Shown here: positions 31,706-43,596 of the stretch, in pieces
Numbering within the stretch: the first letter of the stretch is position 1
Layout: the number at the start of each line of letters is the position of its first letter
DNA from: Adiantum capillus-veneris
Taxonomy: Eukaryota; Streptophyta; Polypodiopsida; Polypodiales; Pteridaceae
DNA length: 64,000 bases
Direction: 5' to 3'
NCBI GenBank assembly: GCA_014529385.2
Contig: CM043958.1
Coordinates: 152,726,293 to 152,790,292 of the forward strand
Made by a program: the position numbers and the translations under genes
Notes under the pieces: model-generated
Told to the model about the DNA's origin: nothing
Seen by the model: only the letters and a program-made list of their open reading frames with translations
Database searches by the model: none

Positions 31706-32632
31706 TGTTGGCGGATACGCCACGACGGACGTCAGCACAGCGAGAACTCACCTAACAAGATTTGTCAGCTAATGACGAAGCTCGACCCGCAGGCGCGTGG
31801 AAGCAAGCATAGGGTATCAACCTACACTCGACCGACTCTCGACTAATTCCTACAGAGGTCTCTACCCAATGTCTAAGTTACAGCCTTCTGGAGTGCATAA
31901 GAAGAGATTTCCTACAACGCTTTCAAGATCCAAATACCCATCAAACGTTCTCGAAATGCCACAAAACTTGAAGGAGACCCTATTAACACCAATAGGTCGC
32001 TCTCCCTAAGGTCCATGAACCAAAATCCCAACCCTAAACACCTAGTGCAAAATCACGTAGGATGTCTGGTCGAAATTTGCAGGTCGTCGTTTCCAAAAAC
32101 TAAAGTGCCTAATGTGTAGCTCTACTCAATGCGAACGCGTGGATATGCTAAAATGCAAAAACGGATAACGTATACTCACCGAATCACCAGATGTAGCTCG
32201 TGGGTTGAGTTTTGCAAAACCAGACCGTACACCTGCAATGTAGATATTGGTGCGTAGCTCTCGTCGAGGGCAACACGCTGCACTTCTCCACACTCGATTC
32301 TGACCATCGGTGCGCACGTAGTGTCAAGATGAAACTCTTACTCTCTCTCGTACACAGTACGCTCACTCACACAAACACAACTTTTTAAAAATGACAAAGG
32401 TTTTCTCATTAAGATCAAAAGTGGTATAAATACCTTACAATCTCAAACCCTAATGTTCCAATTTAACAATCTACTCAATTTAAATGTCAAAAATGGGATA
32501 CAATCTGGAAGCTTCTGCAAGCCCCACTATTTACAAAGGTGAAATGTCGATTTTTCTCAATTAAAGAATAATTACAAAAAATAATATTCCGCCGAGCAAT
32601 CATTCTCTGTTGGGTGTGTCCAGCTACTAACA
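31706..32632 (-). repeat. E2 5' LTR
   Basis: About 927 bp, TGTTGGCGG ... ACTAACA on the plus strand. The inner border is set by the PBS. The outer border is set by the point where repeat B1 resumes (ATGCACCTATCATAGAGG, matching 49,996 onward). The copy of this LTR expected on the left was not found. Confidence 0.75.
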
Positions 32633-32635
32633 GCA

Positions 32636-34215
32636 ATGCACCTATCATAGAGGTAGATGTCCACCAGAGCCTACAATTGAAGATATTGTTGATGCACATG
32701 ACCACGAGAGTGACGACATTATGATTGAGCCATTAGAGACCGAGATACTTGCAAATACGATAGAGATAGAGGCTACCATTGAGATAGATGCTCATGGACA
32801 TCCACAATTAGATTCAGTAATGATTGAGCATTTAGATTCCCCATGTGAGACAAGGACATATGAGGTACATATGACCATGACTGTCACCACCCCCCTAGAG
32901 TAGAGGTCACTCTCGAGGATTGAGAGACCACATTTCCTAGTGTGACTCCTACCATGACACTTGAGACACCTCGAGATTAGGTAGAGCCTACCTTAGAGGA
33001 TGTTCACAAGAGTAGCACTACCTATGAGCAACCTAGGACATATCTGGCCTATAGCTCATCATAGAGAGATTATTGTAGGGCCACTAGACACGTTTATGTG
33101 CCTCACATGATGACACGGACTAGACCATTAGCTAGTGATGATACACTTGTTTGGATTAGAGCAAATGTACACATGATGGTTTATCCCAGGGCTGGCTCAC
33201 ATCTAGATAGTCACTAGAGGAACATGGATTTTATAGAGGATATAGATAGATTTGGGTTCCTAGACCACAGAACATAGCACATCCTCATAGATCTCCTATA
33301 GTTTCTTTGATCACACCTATGCTACAGAGATATTTCACGGCCTATAGAGAGGCCTACCCCACGACGATTGCCAACACGAGCTAGACATTCATGACCACAG
33401 GTGAGGAACGCTCAACCTACATTGTATGAGATACTACGGACATTGAAGATTTGGCTACCAAAGAGCCGACCACTAATCACACCAGAGGTTGACATGAGTC
33501 ATAGCTCACTTGAGATTGCCATTGACCATGTTATTGACTTAGAGATAGGTAAGAGTCAGCCATTGAGGGATCTTGATCCACATAGTTCATTGAGCCCAGA
33601 GTCACAGTTTGATGTCATCCCTCAACCCATTATTTAGGCTACGTATTATACCATCCATATGGAGCTAAGTGCTAGCCAATCGATGACCATTAGACAGAGA
33701 GCTAGGAGATTATAGGTTTTATTGTTTGGAGAGAGTTCTCTTATCCCTCAAGTTGCATTAGACCCTTGTGCAGCTTGACTATGGTGCACTGGACATATGC
33801 ACGTATAGTAGATCCATTGGGTTTTTTTCCCTCTAGGTATTCAGGTTTGAACCTTTGTATAGGATTCTTTTTATTTGCATTTAGGTAATAACTCAGGGGG
33901 TTCACTATGTGTAAAACTACCATATCATGTGCGTTCAAGACACATTTGTAAAACCCCTTATCTGTTAATTTTGTTAGGAATATAATGTAACCTTTTCTTT
34001 TAAATCTGTAATTTTTCTTCAAATTTGAAAAAATAATTCCCTTCTGTATATATATTTGTGTAAGTTTCAAAAACTTTAAATACCCTTTTGTTGAACTCAC
34101 GTGATAAATTACATTTTTATTAGGTGACCTCTTCGGGGGTAATAAAACTTTCAGTTCTATGTTGACACACCTTTCTAGGTGGTAGTGTTTTGTTTATGTT
34201 TTTGTAGCATAGATG
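32636..34215. repeat. Repeat B, copy 1 (interrupted by E2 and a 254-bp insertion)
   Basis: Aligns with 49,996-51,215. Readable plus-strand scraps (MIEPLETEILANTIEIEATIEIDAHGHPQLDS) match B2's MIEPLEIERPANMIEIDDVIEMDAHGHPRLNS. The ancestral repeat therefore held an acidic coding region of unknown function, now full of stops. E2 inserted into it at 32,632. Confidence 0.85.
33884..34145. mobile_element. 254-bp insertion in repeat B1 with 8-bp direct repeats
   Basis: Flanked by GGTAATAA at 33,884-33,891 and 34,138-34,145; absent from B2 at about 51,145. Ends are CTCAGGGGGTTCAC and (reverse complement of the right end) CCCGAAGAGGTCAC, a weak inverted match. An 8-bp target duplication suggests a small hAT-like non-autonomous DNA transposon. 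No coding capacity. Confidence 0.5.
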
Positions 34216-37010
34216 GGCTAGCATGGACTTGAGCTCTCACACAGCATGGATAGATTGAGCCTCAGCATCACATATTTTCTTCTAGACCTCTCGAGAGACA
34301 CATCCCATACCTCCAAGTGTAGTACTTTCCATGATTCATGTTGAAGGATATTTATATTTGCTAATTGTGATTTTTCATGGTTTGATTGAGTGCATTTGGT
34401 TATATTATGTTATCTACCATTATAGATGTATAAATTTGTCTTTGCTTTACTTATTTGACCTAAAGTGACGAGACTTGAGGTTAGGAGGCTGTGACTTTAG
34501 GTTAGCTCATTTACTTGATCGCTAGTACTAGTTAATAAAATAATTTGAATGTTTGAGACCTTAAGAGTGTTCCAAGCATAGAGAGGCTTTCTCATTTAAA
34601 CACCAAAGAACACTAGTAAGGATACAAAAGAAATGGAAGAAAAAAAACAAAAGTGCTACAAATATAAAGTCTTAAGAGTAATCTTGGCTTGATCTTGGTA
34701 CTTCACTCACATATATATTGCCTATGGTACTAGAGCCCTAGAGGTTGCCAGTATGGGCGTTTTTTTTTGAGAAGCAAAAAGCCCAGGGAATACAAAATAA
34801 GCACACTGTGTGCCTTGACTTTGAATCAATGTGAAAAAAAAAAAAGGAAAGCAAGAAAAATAACATAAAAGACTTCCATTGAGCTTCAAGAGAAAAATTC
34901 AAGCTTTTGTTTGGAGTTGTGAAAGTTAGTTAGCCAATCAAATCCAAAGACACAATTAGTGAATCTTGCATTTATATAATCTTCCTAACTTAGCTAGTTC
35001 TATAGTGAGTGTTTTAACGATTTCACAGCTAGGCTTAGCTAATCATGCCATTATAGCATTAATTAGTAGCATTATTTGTGTGTGGAAGAAGGTATCGGCG
35101 AGAGATTTTCAATGACTATCTGCTTGCCCCAATCGATCTCGCACGGGTAACTAATTGGCAAATTAAATTGCAAGAGTGGTGCATTTTTCTCTGTGGTTTC
35201 TGCAGTTCAAGACTTATGTGTGTGTGTGGCCCTTTTGCATCTTTAAAGCACACTATCCTTTTTCACAACACCACTATTTTGTGGGCCCTTCAAGGTGAGA
35301 ACCCCCCAAATAGGGACAAGAAAGTCAAGTTGAGGGCGTCACACAATAGGAGACCGCCCATTGGCGGATTTGAAAAAAAAAAGGCGTAATTTGTCTTGTT
35401 GCAGCTTTCTCAACGCCCTGGTGAATCCCGCCATAGCTCCATAAGCTCCTAGGCTTCTTCTTCTACTCCGCTACTAACCCATATGCGCTCCTCATTGTCG
35501 TAATCACTTGCTTCAAAACAGCACCCCATCATCGCCACTTGCTCAAGTCCTGAATTAGGCCTCGCCCTCTGCTTCGACTACTTTGCACTCAGACCCAAAA
35601 TCTTGAAATCCCCTGTTTGAATCAACAATAAGCCAACTACCGAGAACTGACTCATCGACAGTTGAACACTCGTCCCCTCTGAGAGTATCATCTGCACCTA
35701 TGCCGCCGTCACAATTTGGTCTCTACAGCTGAAGCTCGTGACCTCCATGCTCAACACAGTTGGTTGTCGGTGCTCTTTAATTTTCAGCTGTTTCAGTCCT
35801 GCCAAAGCCATCGAAACCCGTGATAAACCCGCCTCGTCATCACCAGCGAGAGCCTCACAATCCGCCCTGCAACCCTAACCCCGAACTTCAAATTTCATGC
35901 CCAAATCTCCCCAACCAGCTTCGGGCCCCCGCTCGGTTGCCCTACAGCATTCATCACTTGAGCTCATCGGCACCAATCAGCCAGCCCACTCCTTGCCATT
36001 GAAATTTGCACTCATAGTTTTTGGCGACTCTGTTCATCTTCAAAGTAGCCCTGCTATCCATTGGCTCTGCATTGAATCTAACATCTTCACGTCCTCAACA
36101 CAAGCGTGTTTCCTGCATCAAACTGCCCGGCTGTGCTCTGTGACAATCCGCTGATTTGTTGCCCAACAAGCATTTTTCCTACTAAGCCCCTGTTTCCACA
36201 GAGCTTCCGTGTCGGCATCTTGGCCCCATTCCTAAAAGGCCTCAATCTAGCTTCATAACCCACAGCAAGGAGCTCTCAAAACTCGACTACATGTGGGCAA
36301 CCTCCAACTCCATCTCAGCCTTGTCCCACGATCTTCAAGCTCCTCCAAAGCTACAAGCCCATGGCACACTAGAGGTACTACACGCTATGCATGAAATATT
36401 TGTGTACACAAGCACCAAGCACAACCATGGTTCCAGACACTGCGTGCATATTATGTGTATGGTAAGACCGCTCATGAGCACGCACAGAAGCATCACATTT
36501 GACATTGACACAGATGAAGTCAGGACATCAAGATGGAAGACATATATTGGCAGACATTCTCCAACATATTCCAAATAATTTAAAATCCTTGTGCACATCA
36601 TAAATAATGGGATTTTTCCCACGTGGTTTTTCCCTTGTGTACATATATGTGCATTTATGTTCCTTTCCTATTACAACAACAACCTATGCCAAAAAATTGA
36701 AAACAGCAGCATCACAATGTGATAGAACAACAATGACATATTGGCTACCACAACAACTGGCGAACAGAACAAAGTAAAACAACTTTTACAAATTTGTGCG
36801 AGGGAGAAAATCCTCCTACAAACAACAAACAACATGTGGTTCAGCATTCTCTCTTGTGTACCTTACCCTCTATTTGTGCCAGGGGAGGCTTGTGAGTGCC
36901 TACACCCTGATGTTTTGTGTGCCTATACCCTTTGTGTCTATGGGAGGCAGATTTGTGTCCAAGGGGAGGCTTGTGAATTGTGTGCCTCACCCTAGTGTGT
37001 TTTGAGGGGA
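34216..37010. other. Unassigned non-coding DNA
   Basis: No gene could be supported. It includes a poly-A/T interrupted stretch (34,620-34,860), a C-rich stretch without a long frame (35,400-36,300) and a short degenerate repeat built on 'ggggaggcttgtga' (36,880-36,985). Confidence 0.4.
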
Positions 37011-37015
37011 TGATT

Positions 37016-37340
37016 GTTGGGATGCGAGGTTTTGTTGCATCTGTTATGTGAACAGTCTCTTCCACCTAGAAAAACCTTATGTGTCAAGCCATGTGAAAAG
37101 CCTCTTGCAACCTTTGTAAAGAGAAAGCCACTTGTATTGTGCATTGGCAACCACCTTTTGTGCTAATGTGTCAAAAGGTTGCCTATTTGTAAAAGCCTAT
37201 ATAGAGGCAGGTTTTGCTGAATAATATTAAGCTTTATCATTTTGCAAGTATACTCTATATTGTATTGTGTAATAGTTTCTCTCTCAAGCTCTATACTAAC
37301 CTCTCCAAGCATGCTTATGCCATGAATGGTACACTAACCT
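37016..37340 (+). repeat. Possible solo or 3' LTR
   Basis: Starts TGTTGGGATGCG right after a purine-rich GAGGGGATGAT. It has a TATATAGAGG box at about 37,198-37,207 and a downstream T-rich, polyadenylation-like stretch. The right border is not clear and no partner copy was found. Confidence 0.4.
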
Positions 37341-37921
37341 ATCCACCTTAACCCTACAATCACATCATCCAATCAATCAATAATCAATATGTCACTCAAT
37401 TTTGAACTGTTTTGAATCGTGTTTTTTTTTTTAAAAAAACCTCAAATTTTGTCTAAGTAGTGGTCTAATTTAAAAAAATCACTTTGGTCCACCAATCATA
37501 ATCAAATTAGCATTTGCAATGTCTCATTTTCACATTTATACAATCATTCAAATCAATTTGAAAGTGTGTAATTATGCACAATTAACACGCTTACAAGCTT
37601 ACACACACATAATTTTATCGCAATTCCAACGACATAACGATACAATTTGCAAACTTAAAACCATTCACCATGATCAATTTGATCATCATAAATATTTGAT
37701 CACTTCAAATTAATTGGCATCAACATTACCACACAATTGCACTAATTTTGTGCAACTTGCCTACACATAGGCGCATACCAATACACACTAAATTGAATCA
37801 ATTTTGTTGTGTTTAATTTTCAATTAAAACATGCACCTAAATTAGCAATTGAGTGGGTTAGTGCACTCACATTTACGTCAAGAATCGCATCAAATTCCCA
37901 CTCCAAGTGACGAGTCCACCG

Positions 37922-37972
<51 letters not shown>

Positions 37973-38367
37973 CAAAACCTCTTTGACCTACACACACCAA
38001 CACAAAATCTTATGTGTAGCTTCCAATTCAATAAAATTAAATGCATAAGACTAATGAGCACACATCCAATTAAAGATTTATCAATGTGTAGCACTAAACG
38101 TACATCCAACTAGTGAGTAATTAGAGGGGATAATTAGTGAAAATACCTTGATTACACACTAAAAATCACTCAAATCTACATGTAATTTTTTCAATTTTGT
38201 TTCAAAAGAATGATTATCAAGCCTCTAATTAGGCATACACACATGTAAAACGCTCCAATTGTTAGCGGATTAGTAGAAAAGTAGTGATTAATTAATGAAA
38301 AATTGAGAGCTTTTACACATTAACGCTCAATTTTCTTTAAAAAATCTCGTCTAGCTTAGGCTACCGT
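37341..38367 (-). other. AT-rich leader-like DNA with GT tract
   Basis: No gene. It holds GT x22 at 37,923-37,967. Its position just 5' (in minus orientation, downstream) of a tRNA-Asp PBS suggests the leader of a lost gypsy element. Confidence 0.4.
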
Positions 38368-38384
38368 CCCCAATAATGGCGCCA
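38368..38384 (-). promoter_or_regulatory. Second tRNA-Asp primer-binding site
   Basis: The minus strand reads TGGCGCCATTATTGGGG, complementary to tRNA-Asp except for a few central bases. An LTR-like TGTTAGCCCCC starts at 38,387. It marks the 5' end of another minus-strand gypsy element whose body is no longer recognisable. Confidence 0.65.
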
Positions 38385-38386
38385 AA

Positions 38387-38810
38387 TGTTAGCCCCCTTT
38401 GTAGCATAGCTCCGACGGATCGACAAAATTATCAATCCGAGGATGGTAGCAACCCGGCTAGGGCATAGAAGCATCGATGACACATGGGTGAGTGTGTGAG
38501 AGTAATCAGATAGAAATGAGTGGGGAAATCATGAGAGATCATTTAGATTAGAGAGGAGAGAGAACTAATGAAAGGCATTAGTGTTGTGCACACACTAAAC
38601 CTTATGCAAATCAGACAATTCTCTTCGTTGTATTATCTACTAATCCTTGTAGGCACATTCTAATCACAAGCTCACCCAAGCTCACGGGGTTACGATTAGG
38701 CCAATGCATGCACGAATCCTAATCTACACACTAATCTAATCTACACAATAATCTAATCATGCACACAATACCGTAACTAGACACACAATAGACAGCCAAG
38801 AATCAGAGAG
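38387..38810 (-). repeat. 5' LTR of a third gypsy element (partial)
   Basis: Starts TGTTAGCCCCC next to the PBS. The right border is uncertain, before the integrase fragment at 38,826. It differs in sequence from the E2 LTR. Confidence 0.5.
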
Positions 38811-38825
38811 CAATTAGTCCTTAAG

Positions 38826-39320
38826 ACATCTCTTTTCAATGCAAAGCATCACAAAATCTCCCTCATTAAACTCCATGGGTTTTCTCTTTTTATTTGCGTG
38901 TTGTGATGCTTTGTGAAGTTCTTGTTTTACTTGCTTCAAACTTTGATTGTGTTGTCAAGCGATTTCATCAACATGTGGTACTTCATGAGAAATGTGAGAC
39001 AAAGGAGTGGGCAATGAGTACCCATATACAATTTGAAATGGTAATTTTCTTGCGGATGAATGAGAAGTATTGTTGTATGCAAACTGAAGCAAGTTGATAT
39101 ATGTGTTCCAAGTTCTTGGTCTCTCATGAGTGTATGTTCATAAAAGATCTAGAATGGTGCTATTGGTTGCTTCTATTTATTCATTAGATTTTGAATGAAA
39201 TGTAGAAGTGAAGTCTATTTGAGTGCCCAAATTTGTAAAAAGTGTTACCCAAAAATCATTGCAAAAATGTTTATTTTGATTAGATATGATAGATTTAGGC
39301 AACAAAAATATGCTTATGAA
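38826..39320 (-). pseudogene. Gypsy integrase, core end and C-terminus (split by insertion)
   Basis: The minus strand gives LPKSIISNQN (second catalytic Asp changed to Asn), NLGTQIDFTSTFH, QFAYNNTSHPQENYHFKLYMG and FNEGDFVML. The frame is broken by several stops. It is the 3' part of the integrase whose 5' part lies at 42,036-42,300; the copia element at 39,321-42,029 sits between. Confidence 0.8.
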
Positions 39321-39658
39321 TGTTGAGATAGGCATGGGAAACTATCCTACACCTAAGTCCTAATTTGATGTGACACCTAGTGTATGTATGTGTGTAAATA
39401 ATTTAGAAGAAACCTAGAGAAGAAAGTTGGCAGTGCACCTAGTGCCAAGCTTTATCTATATATATGCCTTTTTGGGATTTTGTATATACTGGGCCCACTA
39501 GAGAGAATGCAATGCAATGTAACCTTATGCTGTGTAATATAATGCTAGTATTTTGAAGTATTGGACGCGCACTTTCACTTTAGAAAGCTCACTGTGTACC
39601 AATGGAAGTCTTCACCTTCAAACCCCCTTGAGTTCTCTCACCCCCATCATACCCATCA
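39321..39658 (+). repeat. 5' LTR of the TR-GAG element
   Basis: TGTTGAGATAGG ... CCCATCA, about 338 bp, with a TATA box in CTATATATATGCC (about 39,456-39,468). Confidence 0.88.
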
Positions 39659-39660
39659 AC

Positions 39661-39673
39661 TGGTATTAGAGCC
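39661..39673 (+). promoter_or_regulatory. Primer-binding site (initiator tRNA-Met)
   Basis: TGGTATTAGAGCC two bases after the LTR; one mismatch from the standard TGGTATCAGAGCC. Confidence 0.92.
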
Positions 39674-40583
39674 AGCTTGCATCATAATTAGCTTAGCAAT
39701 TCCACACACGATCCATAGAATACCCACTTGTCCACTTTTGATCAAACACACAATTGATTTGAAGTCGATTAAGGCTACTAATCAAACCTTTTAATCGCAC
39801 AAACTCGACTAATCCGGTGCAAATTGAATCAATTGAAGATTACTAATCTTATTCTCAAGCTTGGGTGTACCATCTCCTTGCATCAGATCAGCCACAGCTG
39901 AAAATCAGCCTTTTTCGTGAGAATCGACGGCTTCTATTGGCTTCAAGCTTTCCTCCTGCCTGCAAGCTCGCGACGATCGGCCTCCACGGATGTTTCTACA
40001 GCTGCTGGGTGACCCCTCTTGCAATACCTGATCGCGGAATAGCTTCAAAATTAGCCCATCTTGTTTTGGACGGCAACTGCTTGTCTCAGCAACTCTCAGG
40101 TCTCGTTTTCAATGTACATAACGTTTTTTTTATAAATTGTAGTAGCCTTTTGAGCCTTTGACTGGCTAGTGGAACTTCACATCAACATATTGCACAGCTC
40201 CAATAATTTGCACAACTCTTATTATAATCCTTTTTGTTGATTAAAAACCTCAAGTTTATGCACACTCAAAGTGGCAGAGCCAAGCTCAACATCGACAACA
40301 CGCTCAACTTCGTCACCAAGCTCGACATTGTCAATATTTTATGGTCTATTTATATTCGATCAAGCTTTTGAATTGTTCAAACTTCAAAGCGTACTTCTCC
40401 AAGGCACACGCAACTTCCACACACGTAATTTAATCGCCACTTGTGAAGAGGGTCTTCACGCACGTGAAGAGTGACTTCACAATTTTGTCTTTCGAGCATT
40501 GTATATAAGGCAAAACACTGCCATAGAGAGAGTCTCTCTAATGGTAAGACCAAGTCCCTTCAAGTGTACAACCGCTTTGCACC

Positions 40584-41520
40584 ATGGGAGAAAAAGGAAT
40601 TGAAAAATTTAATGGGGACGGCCTTCATACATGGCAGACAAAGCTACGTGGATACCTCATGGAAAAGCAATTATGGTATGTTGTAAAATCGAGAGTAAGC
40701 AAACCATCCACTTCTGTTGAAGGCACTTTCACTAGGGCCCAAATCACACAAGCACAAGCTAAAGATGAACAAGCTCTACGCATAATTATCACATAATTCC
40801 ACGATAATTATGTGCACTTCACAGATAACTACACCACTGCAATCCAAGCATGGGATATTTTGGAACATAATTTTGGTGCTAAGCAAAAGCAGAGTAAGAT
40901 TATCTTAAAGAAAAAACTTTACAAACTTACTATGCTTCAAGGGGAGCATGTTTCAAGCCTCATTTAATAGACTAGTGAGCATAATCACGCAACTCACTTA
41001 CATTCAGTGCCAAGTCTCGGAAGAAGACCAAGTCACTATGCTCTTGAGTGCTCTACCTGAAAGTTTTGACAACATAGTCACAATCTTAGAGCAAAAGGAA
41101 CCCGTACCTTCCCTACAATATGTCACAAGGGCAATCGATGAAGAAGAAAAGAAATAAAAGAAGAAATATTATAAATCCGAATCAGTGAAAGGAGCTTACC
41201 TGGCATTGTCATCATCCAAGGTGTCATCATCTAGAATGAAAAATAAGAAGTGCTACAACCGTGGCAAGCTTGGACACTTCTTCAAGGACTGCTACAAAAA
41301 TAAATATTGTAGCAACTGCGGTGTCAAAGGGCATCCATCGTCAAAGTGTCATGCCAACGGCAGTAGCAATAGAGTAACAACAAAGGTAAAGGCAAAATCA
41401 ACATTGCAGAGGACGCGGACGAAGAGGAAGAAAAAGAGGAGAGTTGTCTCCATGTCTGTTCCTCATTCAATCCTTATTTTGGATACACTTGTGTTTTGTA
41501 GAGATATGGGTGATCCTTAG
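40584..41520 (+). pseudogene. Copia-type gag of the TR-GAG element
   Basis: Starts ATG at 40,584: MGEKGIEKFNGDGLHTWQTKLRGYL, then AIQAWDILEHNFG, FNRLVSIITQL and LLSALPESFDNIV, the copia capsid (UBN2) pattern. Then come zinc knuckles CYNRGKLGHFFKDC (second Cys replaced by Arg) and CSNCGVKGHPSSKC (intact). A TAA at about 40,794 and a frameshift near 40,950 break it. It would have supplied capsid and nucleocapsid only; mobility would need pol from a partner. Confidence 0.85.
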
Positions 41521-41696
41521 TCTAATCATGAGTCAGTCTGTGTGACACCATATCGTGTAGAGGCCACCAAATTGTAGTCTGCGTGAATATGAGTCTATGT
41601 GACCTATATTACCTGTGAGGCAATGTCTGTATGACAATGTCTATGTGATAGTGAATCTCTAACAAGATCTCAGTGGTCCATGCCTTAGGGGAGGAT

Positions 41697-42029
41697 TGTT
41701 TAGATAGGCATGGATAACAATCCTACACCTAAGTCATAATTTGATGTGACAACTAGTGTATGTATGTGCATAAATACTTTAGAAGATACCTGGAGAAGAA
41801 AGCTGGCCATGCACCTAATCCAAGCGTTATCTATATATATGCCTTTTTGGGATTTTGTATATACCCCACTAGAGAGAATGTAATGCAATGTAACCTTATG
41901 TTGTGTAATAGAATGCTAGTATTTTGAAGTATTGGACATGCACTTCCACTCTAGAAAGCTCACTGTGTACCAATGGAAGTCTTCACCTTCAAACCCCCTT
42001 GAGTTCTCTCACCCACAACATACCCATCA
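41697..42029 (+). repeat. 3' LTR of the TR-GAG element
   Basis: TGTTTAGATAGG ... CCCATCA, 333 bp, preceded by TTAGGGGAGGA. It lacks five bases (near 41,866) present in the 5' LTR. Confidence 0.88.
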
Positions 42030-42035
42030 ACGAAA

Positions 42036-42300
42036 CTATAGAGCCATTTGCTTAGCTGAGAGGGTCTTCTCACTAGGTAGAAAATAAGTTTGTTTGCTAA
42101 ATCTATCTATGATGGTCCAAATCATATCGTTTTGTGTGTGAGTGAGTGGCAATCCAGTAATAAAGTCCATAGAAATGTGTTGCCAAGGAGAGTAAGGAAT
42201 AGGTAAATGCATGAATATATTGCTTACCATGATGACGCTTAATGTGTTAACCAAAACATTGTGCAACATATGTAACAACATCTTTTCAAAGGGAGGGTCA
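42036..42300 (-). pseudogene. Gypsy integrase, zinc end and core start (split by insertion)
   Basis: LPIPYSPWQHISMDFITGLPLTHTQNDMI (first catalytic Asp in MDF) and TIIDRFSKQTYFLPSEKTLSAKQMAL, the standard gypsy integrase core start. It stops at TAG at 42,036, five bases from the copia insertion. Confidence 0.88.
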
Positions 42301-42979
42301 ATAGAATTGAGATTCTACTATGTAAATAATTATGGCAATCCCACGGTGGCCTATATAAGGTGGTCCATGCCACTTTTAAGGAAACGTTGACTAAATGCAA
42401 TGGTTACACACAATCACTTTTCAAAGAATAAATACCCATTTTGAAAAGAGTATTGTGCGTGAAAAAAAGATGTATGGCTACAAATGTAAGCATAAATGTT
42501 AGCAAAGTCAGTGATTATTAGCAATTTCAACTTCATATTCTCAAGGAAATTGTTTCAACTCATCCTTTCTGAGACCAAATGCTACGTAGTAGCTCATTCT
42601 ACAATTGCTAATCAATGCTCCTCCTATGGAAGTAAGTGCTTTCCCTTGTGACACAAATCCCCATAAGAGTTTTGGAGATATTTGAAGTGACAATAATTAC
42701 TTTGAACTTGAAAGACACCAAGCCAAGGTACAGGTGAGTAACACCCCTAAGGTTATGGGGATGTAGGCTATTGTGGCTTTTTCTTGCGTATTGTCATTCA
42801 ACTGCTTATTGCGGCTCGTAGCCTAGTTATACCCAGGTACGAGGGCTTCGTCGGGAACTTCAATGATCCAACCAAATCCAAATGTGTATAATGGTCTTTT
42901 TCATTCTTTCTAAAAACCAAAGTATCATTAAAAAACCACAGCACAATCTTGATTATTCAAAAAGATGCAATTCATCATG
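42301..42979 (-). other. Decayed pol or unassigned DNA
   Basis: Lies between integrase and RT of the same element, where RNase H should be. No RNase H motif could be read. Confidence 0.35.
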
Positions 42980-43450
42980 CATGAAAAAGTAGCAAGTGCA
43001 TTTGTTAAACCAAAAGGCATTACAAAGAATTCATAATGACCAAATTGTGTTCAAAATGTACTTTTATAAACATCACTTGATGATATACAGATTTAAGATC
43101 TATCTTACAAAAAATGGATGCACCATGTAAACTTATCAAGCAAGTCATCAATACAAGGAATAGAAAAACGATTCTTTATCGTGATTTTATTAAGTGCTCT
43201 ATAGTTAATGCACAAACATTAAGTATCATTTTTATTTTTGACTAAGAAAATTGATGTACCAAAAGGTAAATTACTCGGTTTAATTAAACCAAGATTTAGT
43301 AATTCCTCAATTTGATATTGAAATTTCTCTTTGTTCAATTTGATTTTGACAATATGGTACTAAAGGGGGTGTAGTACATGTAATCAACTCTATTGTGTGG
43401 TCTTCCACTCTAGAAGGAGGTAATCTTGAAGGTAGATCTTCAACACAATT
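42980..43450 (-). pseudogene. Gypsy reverse transcriptase fragment (heavily broken)
   Basis: Minus-strand codons in shifting frames give [57 protein letters not shown] and [14 protein letters not shown]. These are the ordered gypsy RT blocks before the YMDD, which is not preserved. Many stops. Confidence 0.75.
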
Positions 43451-43596
43451 TTTTCAATATTTTATCAAAAATTTCTCTTGAGGAGGATACGATTGACTAT
43501 GTAGCTAAGAAGTAAGAGTACCTAAGTGATCTTGGTAGTCTGTAGTACTTTGAGATTCTTGATCGTTATCTTCAAAAGTTTTGGCAATGTTGACAT

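Larger units (their letters stand above)
18860..32632 (-). mobile_element. Ty3/gypsy retrotransposon E2 (dual-protease architecture)
   Basis: Right to left: 5' LTR (32,632-31,706), tRNA-Asp PBS (31,704-31,688), palindrome-bearing leader (31,687-29,940), gag (29,937-26,800), PR1 (26,868-26,362), linker (26,264-25,767), RT (25,419-24,146), RNase H and two H2C2 zinc modules (24,094-23,123), integrase core (23,150-22,629), integrase C-terminus, PR2 and tail (22,388-20,859). No chromodomain is seen. Frameshifts and stops separate the frames, part of the capsid is missing, and integrase lacks its catalytic Glu. It is dead but much more complete than E1. Confidence 0.85.
39321..42029 (+). mobile_element. 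TR-GAG-type Ty1/copia element (LTR-gag-LTR), 2.7 kb
   Basis: 5' LTR 39,321-39,658, tRNA-Met PBS 39,661, gag 40,584-41,520, polypurine tract 41,687-41,695, 3' LTR 41,697-42,029. No protease, integrase, RT or RNase H. Flanks are ATGAA (39,316-39,320) and ACGAA (42,030-42,034), a 5-bp target duplication with one change. Removing the insert rejoins the host integrase reading. By eye the two LTRs differ at roughly 25-30 positions plus a small indel, so it is not recent. Confidence 0.9.
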
